Origin: Prevotella sp.
GTDB taxonomy: Bacteria > Bacteroidota > Bacteroidia > Bacteroidales > Dysgonomonadaceae
Assembly: GCA_031271965.1 (NCBI GenBank)
Contig: JAISUS010000029.1
Coordinates: 162,908-226,907, forward strand
DNA length: 64,000 bases
Direction of reading: 5' to 3'
Program-made: the position numbers and the translations under genes
Shown: piece by piece, positions 37,682 to 46,169 of the stretch
How the letters are laid out: each line of letters opens with the position of its first letter
Position numbering within the stretch: the first letter of the stretch is position 1
The notes under the pieces: model-generated
Database searches by the model: none
Seen by the model: only the letters and a program-made list of their open reading frames with translations
What the model was told of the DNA's origin: nothing

Positions 37682-38755
37682 ATGAAGAAATATAATTTTA
37701 GTGCAGGGCCATCTATCCTTCCTCAAGAAACTATAGAGGAAACAGCAAAAGCTATTTTGGATTTTAATGGTTCTTCTTTTTCCTTAATGGAAGTAAGCCA
37801 CAGAGGTAAGGATTTCCAAGCCGTGATGGATGAAGCCGTTGAATTGTTCAAAGAACTATTGGAAATACCATCCGGGTATTCCGTTCTCTTCCTTGGGGGA
37901 GGGGCTAGCCTACAATTTTGCATGGTTCCTTTCAACTTGTTGGAAAAGAAAGCGGCTTATCTGAATACAGGAACATGGGCAAGTAAAGCCCTGAAAGAGG
38001 CTAAACTGTTTGGGGAAGTAGTTGAGGTAGCTTCATCCAAAGCTGCTAATTTTACGTATATTCCAAAAGATTATACAATTCCTACCGATGCAGATTATTT
38101 CCATATTACAACTAATAATACTATCTTCGGTACAGAACTGCATACCGATTTAGATTCTCCGGTGACACTGGTTGCCGATATGTCGTCCGACATATTTTCC
38201 CGTCCGGTAGATGTTTCGAAATATGGTTTGATATACGGTGGCGCCCAGAAAAATCTGGCTCCGGCAGGGGTGACGTTTGTTATCGTTAAAGATGAACTTT
38301 TAGGAAAAGTAAATCGTCCTATCCCTACAATGTTGGATTATCGTACGCATATCGAGAATGGCTCAATGTTTAATACGCCTCCGGTGGTGCCTGTTTTTGC
38401 TGCTTTGCAGACATTAAGGTGGTTAAAAGCTAACGGTGGAATTGCTGCGATGTATAAGCGTAATAAAGAAAAAGCTGCATTGCTGTATGATGAAATAGAC
38501 CGCAATCCTGTATTTAAAGGAGCTTGTCAGGTTGAAGACCGTTCTTTGATGAATGTATGCTTTGTTTTGTCTTCTGAGTATGAGGGAAATGATGCAGCCT
38601 TCCTTGAATTTGCCAAAGAAAGAGGTCTTTACGAACTTAAAGGACATCGCTCTGTAGGTGGTTTCCGTGCTTCTATTTACAATGCTATGCCGATAGAAGG
38701 AGTTCAGGCATTAGTGGATACAATGAAAGAATTTGAAAAGAAAATCGCTAAATAA
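37682..38755 (+). CDS. serC: Phosphoserine aminotransferase
   Basis: PLP enzyme that forms 3-phosphoserine from 3-phosphohydroxypyruvate and glutamate (357 residues). Starts [21 protein letters not shown] lysine in [37 protein letters not shown] near the end. The stop codon overlaps the ATG of serA (TAATG), so the two steps of serine synthesis are translationally coupled. Confidence 0.97.
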   Translation: MKKYNFSAGPSILPQETIEETAKAILDFNGSSFSLMEVSHRGKDFQAVMDEAVELFKELLEIPSGYSVLFLGGGASLQFCMVPFNLLEKKAAYLNTGTWASKALKEAKLFGEVVEVASSKAANFTYIPKDYTIPTDADYFHITTNNTIFGTELHTDLDSPVTLVADMSSDIFSRPVDVSKYGLIYGGAQKNLAPAGVTFVIVKDELLGKVNRPIPTMLDYRTHIENGSMFNTPPVVPVFAALQTLRWLKANGGIAAMYKRNKEKAALLYDEIDRNPVFKGACQVEDRSLMNVCFVLSSEYEGNDAAFLEFAKERGLYELKGHRSVGGFRASIYNAMPIEGVQALVDTMKEFEKKIAK

Positions 38756-39675
38756 TGAAAGTACTTATTGCAACAGACAAGCCGTTTGCATCTGAGGCTG
38801 TAAACAGTATTAGGGACATTATAGAAAATGCAGGTTTTGAACTTGTCTTATTAGAAAAATACACTGAGAAGAAACAACTGTTAGATGCTGTAGCCAATGT
38901 TGATGCAGCTATCATTCGCAGCGATATTTTTGATAAGGAAGTATTGGATGCTGCCGGGAATATGAAAATTGTTGTGCGTGCAGGAGCCGGTTTTGATAAC
39001 ATCGATCTGGATGCTGCAACAGCGAATAATATTTGTGTAATGAATACTCCCGGGCAAAACGCGAATGCTGTGGCCGAGTTGGCTTTTGGTCTGGCTGTAT
39101 ATGCTGTTCGTAACTTATATAACGGTACATCCGGAACTGAGCTGTATGGAAAGAAGCTAGGTATTCATGCTTATGGAAATGTTGGACGTAATGTAGCGCG
39201 TATCGCTAAAGGCTTTGGCATGAAAATATATGCTTATGATCCATTCTTGAGTGTCGAAGCTGTAGCGAAAGAAGGTATAATTGCTGTGGGTTCGCCTGAA
39301 GAATTGTACTCGGCCTGTCAGGTTGTTTCTCTGCATATTCCGGCAACGGCTGAAACAAAGAATTCTATTAACTACAAGTTGTTGAGTAAAATGCCGAAGA
39401 ATGCCTTACTTATAAATACAGCCCGCAAGGAGATTATTAATGAGCCTGAAATAGCGAAGCTGATGGAAGACCGTAAGGATTTCAAATACGTTACCGATAT
39501 TTTGCCCGGCAATCATGCCGAGATGTCTGATAAATTTGCGGGAAGATATTTCTCTACTCCGAAGAAAATGGGTGCGCAAACCTCAGAGGCAAATGTCAAC
39601 GCCGGTATTGCTGCCGCTAATCAGATTGTAGATTTCATTAAGAACGGTAATGAACGTTTCAGAGTGAATAAATGA
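38755..39675 (+). CDS. serA: D-3-phosphoglycerate dehydrogenase, short form with Lys in place of catalytic His
   Basis: First enzyme of serine synthesis (306 residues, no ACT or other regulatory domain). Nucleotide loop LGIHAYGNVGRNVARIAKGFGM, then the catalytic Arg in NTARKEIINEPEI. Where most family members have TPHxGA with the catalytic His, this reads TPKKMGAQTSEAN (Lys270-Lys271). This matches the type IIIK group described for Entamoeba and Bacteroides relatives, in which Lys replaces His. Coupled to serC by a TAATG overlap and followed by a terminator. Confidence 0.93.
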   Translation: MKVLIATDKPFASEAVNSIRDIIENAGFELVLLEKYTEKKQLLDAVANVDAAIIRSDIFDKEVLDAAGNMKIVVRAGAGFDNIDLDAATANNICVMNTPGQNANAVAELAFGLAVYAVRNLYNGTSGTELYGKKLGIHAYGNVGRNVARIAKGFGMKIYAYDPFLSVEAVAKEGIIAVGSPEELYSACQVVSLHIPATAETKNSINYKLLSKMPKNALLINTARKEIINEPEIAKLMEDRKDFKYVTDILPGNHAEMSDKFAGRYFSTPKKMGAQTSEANVNAGIAAANQIVDFIKNGNERFRVNK

Positions 39676-39696
39676 TCTCGTGAAATATTCGACATA

Positions 39697-39730
39697 AAAA
39701 TACCCCGGTGAAACTCATCGGGGTATTTTA
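39697..39730 (+). terminator. Bidirectional terminator between serA and the OmpA-like gene
   Basis: ATACCCCG...CGGGGTAT stem with an A run before and T run after. It serves the converging transcripts. Confidence 0.85.
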
Positions 39731-39755
39731 TATTAATTAATTGTTTCGTTGTTTC

Positions 39756-40403
39756 CTAAGGATTGATCAGGAATAAAACGGCACGGTTTTTATCATTTTC
39801 AAGTTTGAACGGTTGTAAACCATCTCCTTTCCAGTTGATAGACAATCTGTTTTTATTGATTCCATATTTTGTTTCCATAGCTTTGGCTACAGCGTTTGAA
39901 CGTTGCTCTGAAAGCTTCAGATTGATTTTCGAATTGCCGGTTTTTTTATCTGCATATCCGGTAACCACACAAGTTGCATTCGGGTGTTCGTTCAGGTAGC
40001 TTACTGCCAATTCTATTTTAGCCCATTCGGAAGGATCTATAACGTATTTGTTTATGCGGAAGAATACAGGGTCCGGTAAAAAGAAAGGTTCTCCCTTCGG
40101 TTGTTCTACCGGCTTTGTCTCCGGTTTGATTTCAGGGGTAGTTATATTTATTTTAGGGCTTTCTTCTACCGGTGCACAAAGATTCGGAATAACATCCGGA
40201 CATCTGAAATACTTCTTTCTCGTTTTAGTAGCATTCGACAAAACTATCTGTTCTCCCGAAACATCACTTCTTAATATTGTAACGCGGTCGTCATTGATTA
40301 GTTGAACAGTCGCAGGATCTGAAGTCGTTGTAGCATTTTGTGCCGTGCCAGGTAGGATAAACAAACCTAAGAGCACCAATAATAGTAAAGTTTTTATATT
40401 CAT
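39756..40403 (-). CDS. OmpA-family C-terminal domain protein
   Basis: Exported protein of 215 residues. Signal peptide (LLLLVLLGLFILPGTAQ), a linker with Pro and Glu (PEIKPETKPVEQPKGE), then an OmpA-like peptidoglycan-binding domain (VFFRINKYVIDPSEWAKIELAVSYL, VVTGYADKKTGNSKINLKLSEQRSNAVAKAM). The Asp and Arg that bind diaminopimelate are present in the expected segments (GYAD..., LSEQRS). It probably tethers the outer membrane to the wall; no barrel is present in this chain. A minus-strand -7 TAAATTTG lies at 40456-40463. Confidence 0.86.
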   Translation of the reverse strand: MNIKTLLLLVLLGLFILPGTAQNATTTSDPATVQLINDDRVTILRSDVSGEQIVLSNATKTRKKYFRCPDVIPNLCAPVEESPKINITTPEIKPETKPVEQPKGEPFFLPDPVFFRINKYVIDPSEWAKIELAVSYLNEHPNATCVVTGYADKKTGNSKINLKLSEQRSNAVAKAMETKYGINKNRLSINWKGDGLQPFKLENDKNRAVLFLINP

Positions 40404-40455
40404 AACAGATTCTATGGTGTTAAGGTAAAATACTTATAGTTATTTTATCAAGCTA

Positions 40456-40463
40456 CAAATTTA
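40456..40463 (-). promoter_or_regulatory. -7 promoter element of the OmpA-like gene
   Basis: Minus-strand TAAATTTG matches TAnnTTTG, 53 bp before the start codon. No -33 element is evident. Confidence 0.45.
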
Positions 40464-40591
40464 ATATAATTCTGGTATTAAATAGTTTTTTTTAAGTGAA
40501 AAGATTATATAATAGCGAAAAATATAGGTTTAAAAGTTTAAAATCTCTCGTTTTATACATCTTTTGCTACTTTTATATTTTTATTAAAAAT

Positions 40592-42052
40592 ATGAGCCAA
40601 CAAACATTAATTGAGATTAGAGACGCTGTTCCAAGATTTGAACATCTTCGGTTTTTTGAACCTGTTAACTGGAAGCTAGAAGACAAGCAGCATTGGGCAA
40701 TAATAGGACCAAATGGGGGAGGGAAGACTCTCTTTTTAGATATACTTTTAGGGAAACATGCTTTAAAATCGGGGGAAGTATCGTATAACAACTTCGGAGA
40801 TGACACTATACCTTTATCTTCTCTGGTGAAAAGCGTAGCATTCAAAGATATATATAGCATTATAGATACACAGAATAGCTATTATCAACAGAGGTGGAAT
40901 AAAGGAGATGAGCAGGATGTGCCATTAGTGAAAGATTTGATTAAAAATGTAGATCCTTTGTGGCTTAATATGTTAGTCGAATGGTTTGGCATATCAGATC
41001 TGATTCAGAAAAAAGTCAATATGCTTTCGAGTGGAGAATTGAGGAAATTTCTTATTGTACGGTCTTTAATTACAAAACCCCGGGTTTTGATTCTCGATAA
41101 TCCTTTTATAGGATTGGATGCAGTATCCCGGGTTATTCTCAATGATTTGCTGGTTCGTTTATCAGGACTGGATGGTTTGCAAATAGTTTTAGTTCTTTCT
41201 AATCCTCAAGATATACCGGAGGTAGTAACGCATATTCTTCCCATTAAGAATAAAACTATTTTACCTGTATTGTCCCGTACTGATTTCTTTGAAGATAAAC
41301 TGTTAATTGATTCTTTGTTTTCTTTGGAGAATGAAATAGAGGGTGCGTGTTTGTTGAACGATGATTGTATGCCTTCACCATTGCTATTTGATAATGCTGC
41401 GGTGTTGAAAAATATTCATATAAAATATGATGAGCGCATTATATTGAAAGATCTTGACTGGACGATCAAGGCCGGCGATAAATGGGCTTTGTTGGGCGCT
41501 AATGGAGCTGGAAAATCTACATTATTAAGCCTTATTTGTGGCGATAATCCTCAGGCATACGCAAATGATATCATTTTATTTGACCGTAAGAGAGGGACAG
41601 GTGAAAGCATTTGGGATATAAAAAAACGTATTGGTTATATTTCTCCCGAAATGCATTTGTATTATCTCAAGAATATAAGATGTTTGGATGTTGTAGGGTC
41701 AGGTTTTTTTGATACAATTGGTTTGTATCGAAAATGTAATACTGAACAAGAGAAAACAGCGAAGGACTGGATGCGGTTATTTAAGATCGATCATTTACAG
41801 GATGTTTCATTCCTGAATATTTCTTCTGGCGAACAAAGGCTTATTCTCTTGGCCCGTGTGTTTGTGAAAAATCCTGATTTGTTAATTCTGGACGAACCCC
41901 TTCACGGTCTGGATGTGGCAAATAAAAAGAGAGTGAGAAGAATTATAGAGGAGTTTTGCAAAGAAAATAAGTCACTTATTTATGTGACTCATTATGAGGA
42001 TGAGATACCATCTGTAGTAGATAAGCGTATGGTATTGGTAAAAAACAAATAA
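40592..42052 (+). CDS. Two-domain ABC ATPase (ModF/PhrA-like)
   Basis: Cytoplasmic ATPase with two fused ABC domains and no membrane part (486 residues from the chosen start). I start at MSQQTLIEIRD; the longer frame begins with GTG at 40496 and gives an unlikely hydrophobic leader. Domain 1: Walker A GPNGGGKT, signature LSSGELRK, Walker B VLILDNPF, where Asn stands in the position of the catalytic Glu. Domain 2: GANGAGKST, ISSGEQRL and a normal LLILDEP. Layout resembles ModF of E. coli, thought to be linked to molybdenum. No molybdate genes are nearby; function unproven. Confidence 0.82.
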   Translation: MSQQTLIEIRDAVPRFEHLRFFEPVNWKLEDKQHWAIIGPNGGGKTLFLDILLGKHALKSGEVSYNNFGDDTIPLSSLVKSVAFKDIYSIIDTQNSYYQQRWNKGDEQDVPLVKDLIKNVDPLWLNMLVEWFGISDLIQKKVNMLSSGELRKFLIVRSLITKPRVLILDNPFIGLDAVSRVILNDLLVRLSGLDGLQIVLVLSNPQDIPEVVTHILPIKNKTILPVLSRTDFFEDKLLIDSLFSLENEIEGACLLNDDCMPSPLLFDNAAVLKNIHIKYDERIILKDLDWTIKAGDKWALLGANGAGKSTLLSLICGDNPQAYANDIILFDRKRGTGESIWDIKKRIGYISPEMHLYYLKNIRCLDVVGSGFFDTIGLYRKCNTEQEKTAKDWMRLFKIDHLQDVSFLNISSGEQRLILLARVFVKNPDLLILDEPLHGLDVANKKRVRRIIEEFCKENKSLIYVTHYEDEIPSVVDKRMVLVKNK

Positions 42053-42080
42053 GGACTGTAAAACCAGTCCTTATTTGTTC
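42048..42080 (+). terminator. Terminator overlapping the ABC ATPase stop codon
   Basis: AATAAGGACTG (42048-42058) pairs with CAGTCCTTATT (42065-42075), loop TAAAAC, then TGTTC. The stop codon TAA (42050-42052) is in the left arm. It may serve both converging genes. Confidence 0.75.
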
Positions 42081-42103
42081 TCTTATAAGTTATCGATTCG
42101 TTC

Positions 42104-42574
42104 TTAGAATTTTACGCCATAACCAACCATGATTGAAGCACAATCCCAATCTTGGAATGTATATTTAAATTCGAAGTTTAAATAGCTGTTGGAAGTAACA
42201 TCATAACTGGCACCCGCTCCCAGATTAAATCCAAAATCGGTAGAACCTGCCGACTCTCCTGCAAATGAAAAACGATTGTTTATAACGCCAATACCAGCTA
42301 AAGGATACGCAGAGAATCCGTCTTGTATGTTAAATACATAATGGGCATTCACATTTATATCCAATCCCGTCAGGTGATTGTTTGGAAAGAAAAACAATAG
42401 ATCGGGAGCTATGCGTATATTGTCAGTTACATTATAACGACCTTCCAGACCTATTCCGAATCTTTCATAATCTGTTTGATATCCGGCTTTCAGCATTAGG
42501 GATTTTGTTCCTGTTTGTGCTTGTGCACCCATGAATATAGCAACTAGAGCTATAAGGAGTAATAATCTTTTCAT
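42104..42574 (-). CDS. Small outer-membrane beta-barrel (porin-like) protein
   Basis: About 156 residues from the Met at 42574, chosen because the signal peptide begins there (MKRLLLLIALVAIFMGAQAQ). The rest is alternating beta strands (LMLKAGYQTDYERFGIGLEGRYNV, GLDINVNAHYVFN, FGFNLGAGASYDV, FEFKYTF) ending MVGYGVKF with a terminal Phe, typical of eight-stranded outer-membrane barrels. Function unknown; single gene, convergent with the ABC ATPase. Confidence 0.8.
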   Translation of the reverse strand: MKRLLLLIALVAIFMGAQAQTGTKSLMLKAGYQTDYERFGIGLEGRYNVTDNIRIAPDLLFFFPNNHLTGLDINVNAHYVFNIQDGFSAYPLAGIGVINNRFSFAGESAGSTDFGFNLGAGASYDVTSNSYLNFEFKYTFQDWDCASIMVGYGVKF

Positions 42575-42760
42575 ACCTATTTGTGTTTTAAAATTCAATG
42601 CTAAAGTATATTAAAATTTAATATTTACAAAATAATACAGGACGGATTCTTTCTGTATTGAAGGGTGAAGTATCGATTGTTTCGCTCAATAACGTTGATA
42701 TACAAATTGTTATGTATTGTAGATTGTCTTTTGTAATTTCCCCTCTAAATGGGTAAACAG

Positions 42761-42793
42761 TTTATGAGTGTACAAAAAAAATTACTACTTTTG
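42761..42793 (+). promoter_or_regulatory. Promoter of the pRiA4b-like gene and miaA
   Basis: TACTTTTG (42786-42793) is a -7 match; TTTA (42761-42764), 21 bp upstream, is an imperfect -33. Any start upstream of 42793 is thereby excluded for the next gene. Confidence 0.55.
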
Positions 42794-42817
42794 GGAAAAA
42801 ATACTAAACATACTAAA

Positions 42818-43369
42818 ATGATATTTCGTTTTTTACTTTTATCAGACGAGGTTGAAGACTTCAAACGTGAAATTCAGATCAGTGCGGATGCAACATTTTT
42901 TGACCTGCATGAGGCCATTATTAAATCAGTAGATTATAAGGAAGGGGAAATGGCTTCTTTCTTTATTTGTAGTGATGATTGGGAAAAAGAAAAGGAAATC
43001 ACGCTTGTGGAAATGGATACAAGTTCGGATGAAGATTCATATACTATGGATACATCGGTTTTGAACGACTTTTTGGAGGATGAAAAGCAAAAACTTATGT
43101 ATGTATTCGATTATTTGACCGAAAGGGCATTTTTCATGGAACTTCGTGAAATAATTACCGGAAAAGATATTGAAAAAGCGACATGTACAAAATCGATTGG
43201 TAATCCTCCGGCTCAGACTATGGATTTTGATACGGTTGCGGCGAGTTCTGCTACATTGGATACCGGGGAAAATTTTTACGGAGACGAGGGGTATGATCTG
43301 GATGAATTGGATGCAGAAGGTTTTGATGGGCTAGATGACGTGCAACTGCCTAGTGATGAAGAATATTAA
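42818..43369 (+). CDS. pRiA4b ORF-3 / IS1096 TnpR-like domain protein, acidic
   Basis: Protein of 183 residues starting at 42818 ([19 protein letters not shown]); the upstream ATG lies before the promoter. The first 130 residues match the pRiA4b ORF-3-like domain ([42 protein letters not shown]). The C-terminus is strikingly acidic ([25 protein letters not shown]). Database names link this family to an IS1096 passenger gene, but no transposon is present here. The stop codon overlaps the ATG of miaA, so the genes are coupled. Function unknown. Confidence 0.8.
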   Translation: MIFRFLLLSDEVEDFKREIQISADATFFDLHEAIIKSVDYKEGEMASFFICSDDWEKEKEITLVEMDTSSDEDSYTMDTSVLNDFLEDEKQKLMYVFDYLTERAFFMELREIITGKDIEKATCTKSIGNPPAQTMDFDTVAASSATLDTGENFYGDEGYDLDELDAEGFDGLDDVQLPSDEEY

Positions 43370-44283
43370 TGAAATCTCTGATAGTCCTGCTTGGCCCTAC
43401 CGGTGTAGGGAAAACAGCACTAAGTATAAATCTTGCTGAATATTACAAAGCTTCTATAATATCGGCAGATTCCCGGCAATTTTTTAAAGGATTAGAAATT
43501 GGTACTGCCGCCCCTACGGCAGAAGAAAGGTCTCGTGTCCGGCATCATCTTGTGGGGATGTTGGATGTGACAGATTATTATAGTGCAAGCGAATTTGAGC
43601 AGGATGCTTTAACAATTATAGACGGAGAACTCAAATCTCAGGATATTATAATTGCTTCGGGAGGATCGATGATGTATATAGATGCCTTATGTAAAGGAAT
43701 CGATGATGTGCCTACAATAGATGAGAAGCTGAGACAAGAGGTCTACAATTTGTATGAACGTGAAGGGTTAGAGCCTATTCGCTCGCAGTTGAGAATGCTT
43801 GATCCCGATTTTTACAATGAAGTAGATTTGAAAAACTACAAACGGGTGATTCATGCATTGGAAGTTTGCCTGATGACAGGGAAACCCTATTCTTCGTTTC
43901 GTACGAACACGAAAAAACAACGGCCATTTAATATCATTAAGATCGGTTTGATGCGCAACCGTGAAGAGCTTTACGAGCGTATTAACCAGCGGGTAGATAA
44001 TATGATGGTCGAAGGATTACTTGATGAAGCCCGAAAGTATTATTCTCAACGGCATCTAAACTCACTCAATACAGTCGGTTATAAAGAACTTTTTAAATAT
44101 CTGGATGGAGAATGTACTCTCGAATTTGCAATAGAGAAAATTAAGCAAAATACCCGTATATACTCTCGTAAACAAATGACATGGTTTAAACGAGATAGAG
44201 AAATACACTGGATTAACCTGTCGGATATAAGTCATAGTGATGCATTAAGTCGAATAGTGGAATTGACGAAAATGCATAATTAG
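43369..44283 (+). CDS. miaA: tRNA dimethylallyltransferase
   Basis: Adds a dimethylallyl group to A37 of tRNAs reading UNN codons (304 residues). Walker [11 protein letters not shown] (8-17), [18 protein letters not shown], catalytic and DMAPP region [16 protein letters not shown], then [22 protein letters not shown] and [16 protein letters not shown]. Overlaps the upstream acidic protein by one base (TAATG), indicating translational coupling. Confidence 0.96.
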   Translation: MKSLIVLLGPTGVGKTALSINLAEYYKASIISADSRQFFKGLEIGTAAPTAEERSRVRHHLVGMLDVTDYYSASEFEQDALTIIDGELKSQDIIIASGGSMMYIDALCKGIDDVPTIDEKLRQEVYNLYEREGLEPIRSQLRMLDPDFYNEVDLKNYKRVIHALEVCLMTGKPYSSFRTNTKKQRPFNIIKIGLMRNREELYERINQRVDNMMVEGLLDEARKYYSQRHLNSLNTVGYKELFKYLDGECTLEFAIEKIKQNTRIYSRKQMTWFKRDREIHWINLSDISHSDALSRIVELTKMHN

Positions 44284-44294
44284 TTATTTTTCTA

Positions 44295-44325
44295 TTGTTA
44301 AAATGGGATATATTGTTTATTTTTG
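44295..44325 (+). promoter_or_regulatory. Promoter of lipoprotein gene at 44347
   Basis: TTG (44295-44297), 20 bp, TATTTTTG (44318-44325). The ATG 44347 lies 21 bp downstream; an earlier in-frame Met at 44323 overlaps the -7 element. Confidence 0.7.
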
Positions 44326-44346
44326 ACTAGACTAAAAAATTACATT

Positions 44347-44814
44347 ATGAAGCTATACAAGTATTTAGTGATTGTATCAGTTGCGATATTTAGCCTTATT
44401 GGTTTTTCCGGGTGTGAAAAAAAATATTATGAGGTTGGCGCAGATATAGAAACGTTCTGGTTTACAGTAAAAGCCGATCAGTGGAGTTGGAATAATACTA
44501 AAGGTCGCTATGAATACACTCTTCCATTTAATGATTTGGATGAATATATGTTTGATGAAGGTGGAATATACGGTGCTGTATATGTTTGGGAACAAAAAGG
44601 GAATAACCTATATGAAGTTCTGAAATCTTTATCATATATTCAGTCATATTATGATGAAGAAAATAATTTGATATATCAAGAAACTATTGGTTTTGAAACA
44701 TCTTTAAAGCCTAATAAAGAGATTTGTTTCTATATACAAGCTCTTGATATGAGTCCTGAGGATAAATATCTTGCCGAATACCAATTCAAAATAAATTTTG
44801 TTTGGAAACAATGA
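44347..44814 (+). CDS. Small lipoprotein of unknown function
   Basis: I do not recognise this protein (about 155 residues). Start chosen at 44347 because the promoter -7 element overlaps the earlier Met. Lipoprotein signal with lipobox GFSGC. The mature part is beta-rich and aromatic (FWFTVKADQWSWNNTKGRYEYTLPF, GAVYVWEQKGN, IQALDMSPEDKYLAEYQFKINFVW). It resembles short envelope lipoproteins of Bacteroidetes. Followed 61 bp later by a truncated-looking lipoprotein. Confidence 0.72.
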   Translation: MKLYKYLVIVSVAIFSLIGFSGCEKKYYEVGADIETFWFTVKADQWSWNNTKGRYEYTLPFNDLDEYMFDEGGIYGAVYVWEQKGNNLYEVLKSLSYIQSYYDEENNLIYQETIGFETSLKPNKEICFYIQALDMSPEDKYLAEYQFKINFVWKQ

Positions 44815-44875
44815 CAAGACAGTCTCATTAGAGAGACAGAAAACACAGAATTTACAAAACTTAAAATAATACTTT

Positions 44876-45166
44876 ATGAAAAAAGTATTATGTGAATTTT
44901 TTATTGGGATTACGCTTATTTTACTTATCTCTTGTGATAATGACTCTTCCGATAATATTTTGAGATCAAAAGAAAACACAAATTCACCAGAAAATATAAG
45001 ATCTGTAGAAGTCGCTTTTCCTAGTGAAAAAAAAGAACTTATACAGACAGAGTCCGGGGTAGTTTTAGAGAAAACGGAAAGTGGCAGATACATTCTTCAA
45101 GGAGATATTGTTTTAAGTGATGAGCAAATCAAAATTCTATCAGAGCCAATATGCAGCTTTTGCTAG
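44876..45166 (+). CDS. Short lipoprotein resembling the leader of a HEIGH-type metallopeptidase
   Basis: Lipoprotein of 96 residues with lipobox LLISC. The segment SGRYILQGDIVLSDEQIKIL recalls the propeptide of Bacteroidetes M57-like (dual-action HEIGH) metallopeptidases, in which a similar pro-region comes before a zinc-binding catalytic domain. No HExxH domain is encoded here; the frame stops after ICSFC and a strong terminator follows. It may be the remnant of a larger gene or an independent small protein. Family resemblance is from short motif recognition, so weak. Confidence 0.55.
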   Translation: MKKVLCEFFIGITLILLISCDNDSSDNILRSKENTNSPENIRSVEVAFPSEKKELIQTESGVVLEKTESGRYILQGDIVLSDEQIKILSEPICSFC

Positions 45167-45206
45167 AGGTGCAAAATAACTGAGAGTATTATTGATGCTC
45201 TAAAGT

Positions 45207-45249
45207 AACAAAGAACAGCCATAGTACAATGCTATGGCTGTTCTTTGTT
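45207..45249. terminator. Convergent terminator with perfect 18-bp stem
   Basis: AACAAAGAACAGCCATAG (45207-45224) pairs with CTATGGCTGTTCTTTGTT (45232-45249), 7-base loop. It stands between two converging lipoprotein genes. Confidence 0.88.
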
Positions 45250-45261
45250 ATATATAGATAT

Positions 45262-45651
45262 TTATTCTGCTATTTTCTTATATTTCCACAGACTATTTTC
45301 TCCTTTGCTAAGGATTAAAGAATCCGCTGTTAGCATATCAATGTGGAGTGTGTTATTTAATACAGAATCTGTATATAGATTAAGATCAAAGTCTTGAATT
45401 GTAAAAGTATAATCCGATATCTCATTCAGATCAACCATTTGTTGAGAGCATTTATCACCGTTAAATACTAAATAAGTTATTTGTTTATCGTAATCGATAT
45501 TAACGCTGTCAAACAGCTCGCGGTCTGCGTCTACGAGCATCCACTTACCTTGTATCAATTTGTGATTGGCCTCATCACTATTGTAAGGTTTGCAGCATAA
45601 TAATAAACTGGTGAATAGTATAAAAAATATTGTTTTTTTAGCTTGCGGCAT
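45262..45651 (-). CDS. Small lipocalin-like lipoprotein
   Basis: Protein of 129 residues with a lipoprotein signal (FFILFTSLLLCC). The mature part starts NHKLIQGKWMLVDADRELFD and ends ENSLWKYKKIAE, a G-x-W pattern typical of lipocalin-like lipoproteins of Bacteroidetes. Specific ligand unknown. Single gene, convergent with the short lipoprotein at 44876 and divergent from yccF. Confidence 0.7.
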   Translation of the reverse strand: MPQAKKTIFFILFTSLLLCCKPYNSDEANHKLIQGKWMLVDADRELFDSVNIDYDKQITYLVFNGDKCSQQMVDLNEISDYTFTIQDFDLNLYTDSVLNNTLHIDMLTADSLILSKGENSLWKYKKIAE

Positions 45652-45754
45652 GTTTTTGTAAATAGTTCATTACAAAAAAACGAATAATTTTCCGTAATAA
45701 GAAGTTCTGTTTCGTAAAAAAACGAAAAGATTATAGCGTCTCCGATTTTCATAT

Positions 45755-45762
45755 TATATTTG
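45755..45762 (+). promoter_or_regulatory. -7 promoter element of yccF
   Basis: TATATTTG, 20 bp before the yccF ATG. A -33 element is not evident. Confidence 0.55.
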
Positions 45763-45781
45763 CTTTTTATAATATAAAAGC

Positions 45782-46153
45782 ATGAAAACGCTTGGTAATA
45801 TTATTTGGGTTATATTCGGAGGATTTATGATTGCTCTCGAATATTTTATTGCTGGTTTTTTAATGTTGATAACTATAATAGGTATTCCTTTCGGTATACA
45901 AGCTTTCAAATTAGGGATTCTGGCTCTCTGGCCTTTTGGAAGTAAAGCTGTTGATGGAGAGGGTTCTATAGGTTGTTTGAATTTTGTTATGAACATAATA
46001 TGGTTCATCGTAGGAGGATTTTGGATAACTCTTACTCATTTGTTTTGGGGAATTCTCTTTTGCATTACTATTGTAGGCATTCCTTTTGGTAAACAGCATT
46101 TCAAACTGGTTCACCTGGCATTGGTGCCATTTGGTAAAAGAATAGAAATATAA
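45782..46153 (+). CDS. yccF: YccF-family inner-membrane protein
   Basis: Membrane protein of 123 residues built from two repeats of the YccF domain: IIWVIFGGFMIALEYFIAGFLMLITIIGIPFGIQAFKLG and a second copy with the same IIGIPFG/IVGIPFGKQHFKL endings. Four hydrophobic segments. The function is not known; relatives are widespread. It is followed 16 bp later by a large secreted protein of unknown function, probably in one transcript. Confidence 0.87.
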   Translation: MKTLGNIIWVIFGGFMIALEYFIAGFLMLITIIGIPFGIQAFKLGILALWPFGSKAVDGEGSIGCLNFVMNIIWFIVGGFWITLTHLFWGILFCITIVGIPFGKQHFKLVHLALVPFGKRIEI

Positions 46154-46169
46154 AACAAACCATAATCTC

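Noticed and set aside
42818..43369. IS1096-type transposon suggested by the family name
   Set aside because: No transposase, inverted ends or target duplication flank the gene.
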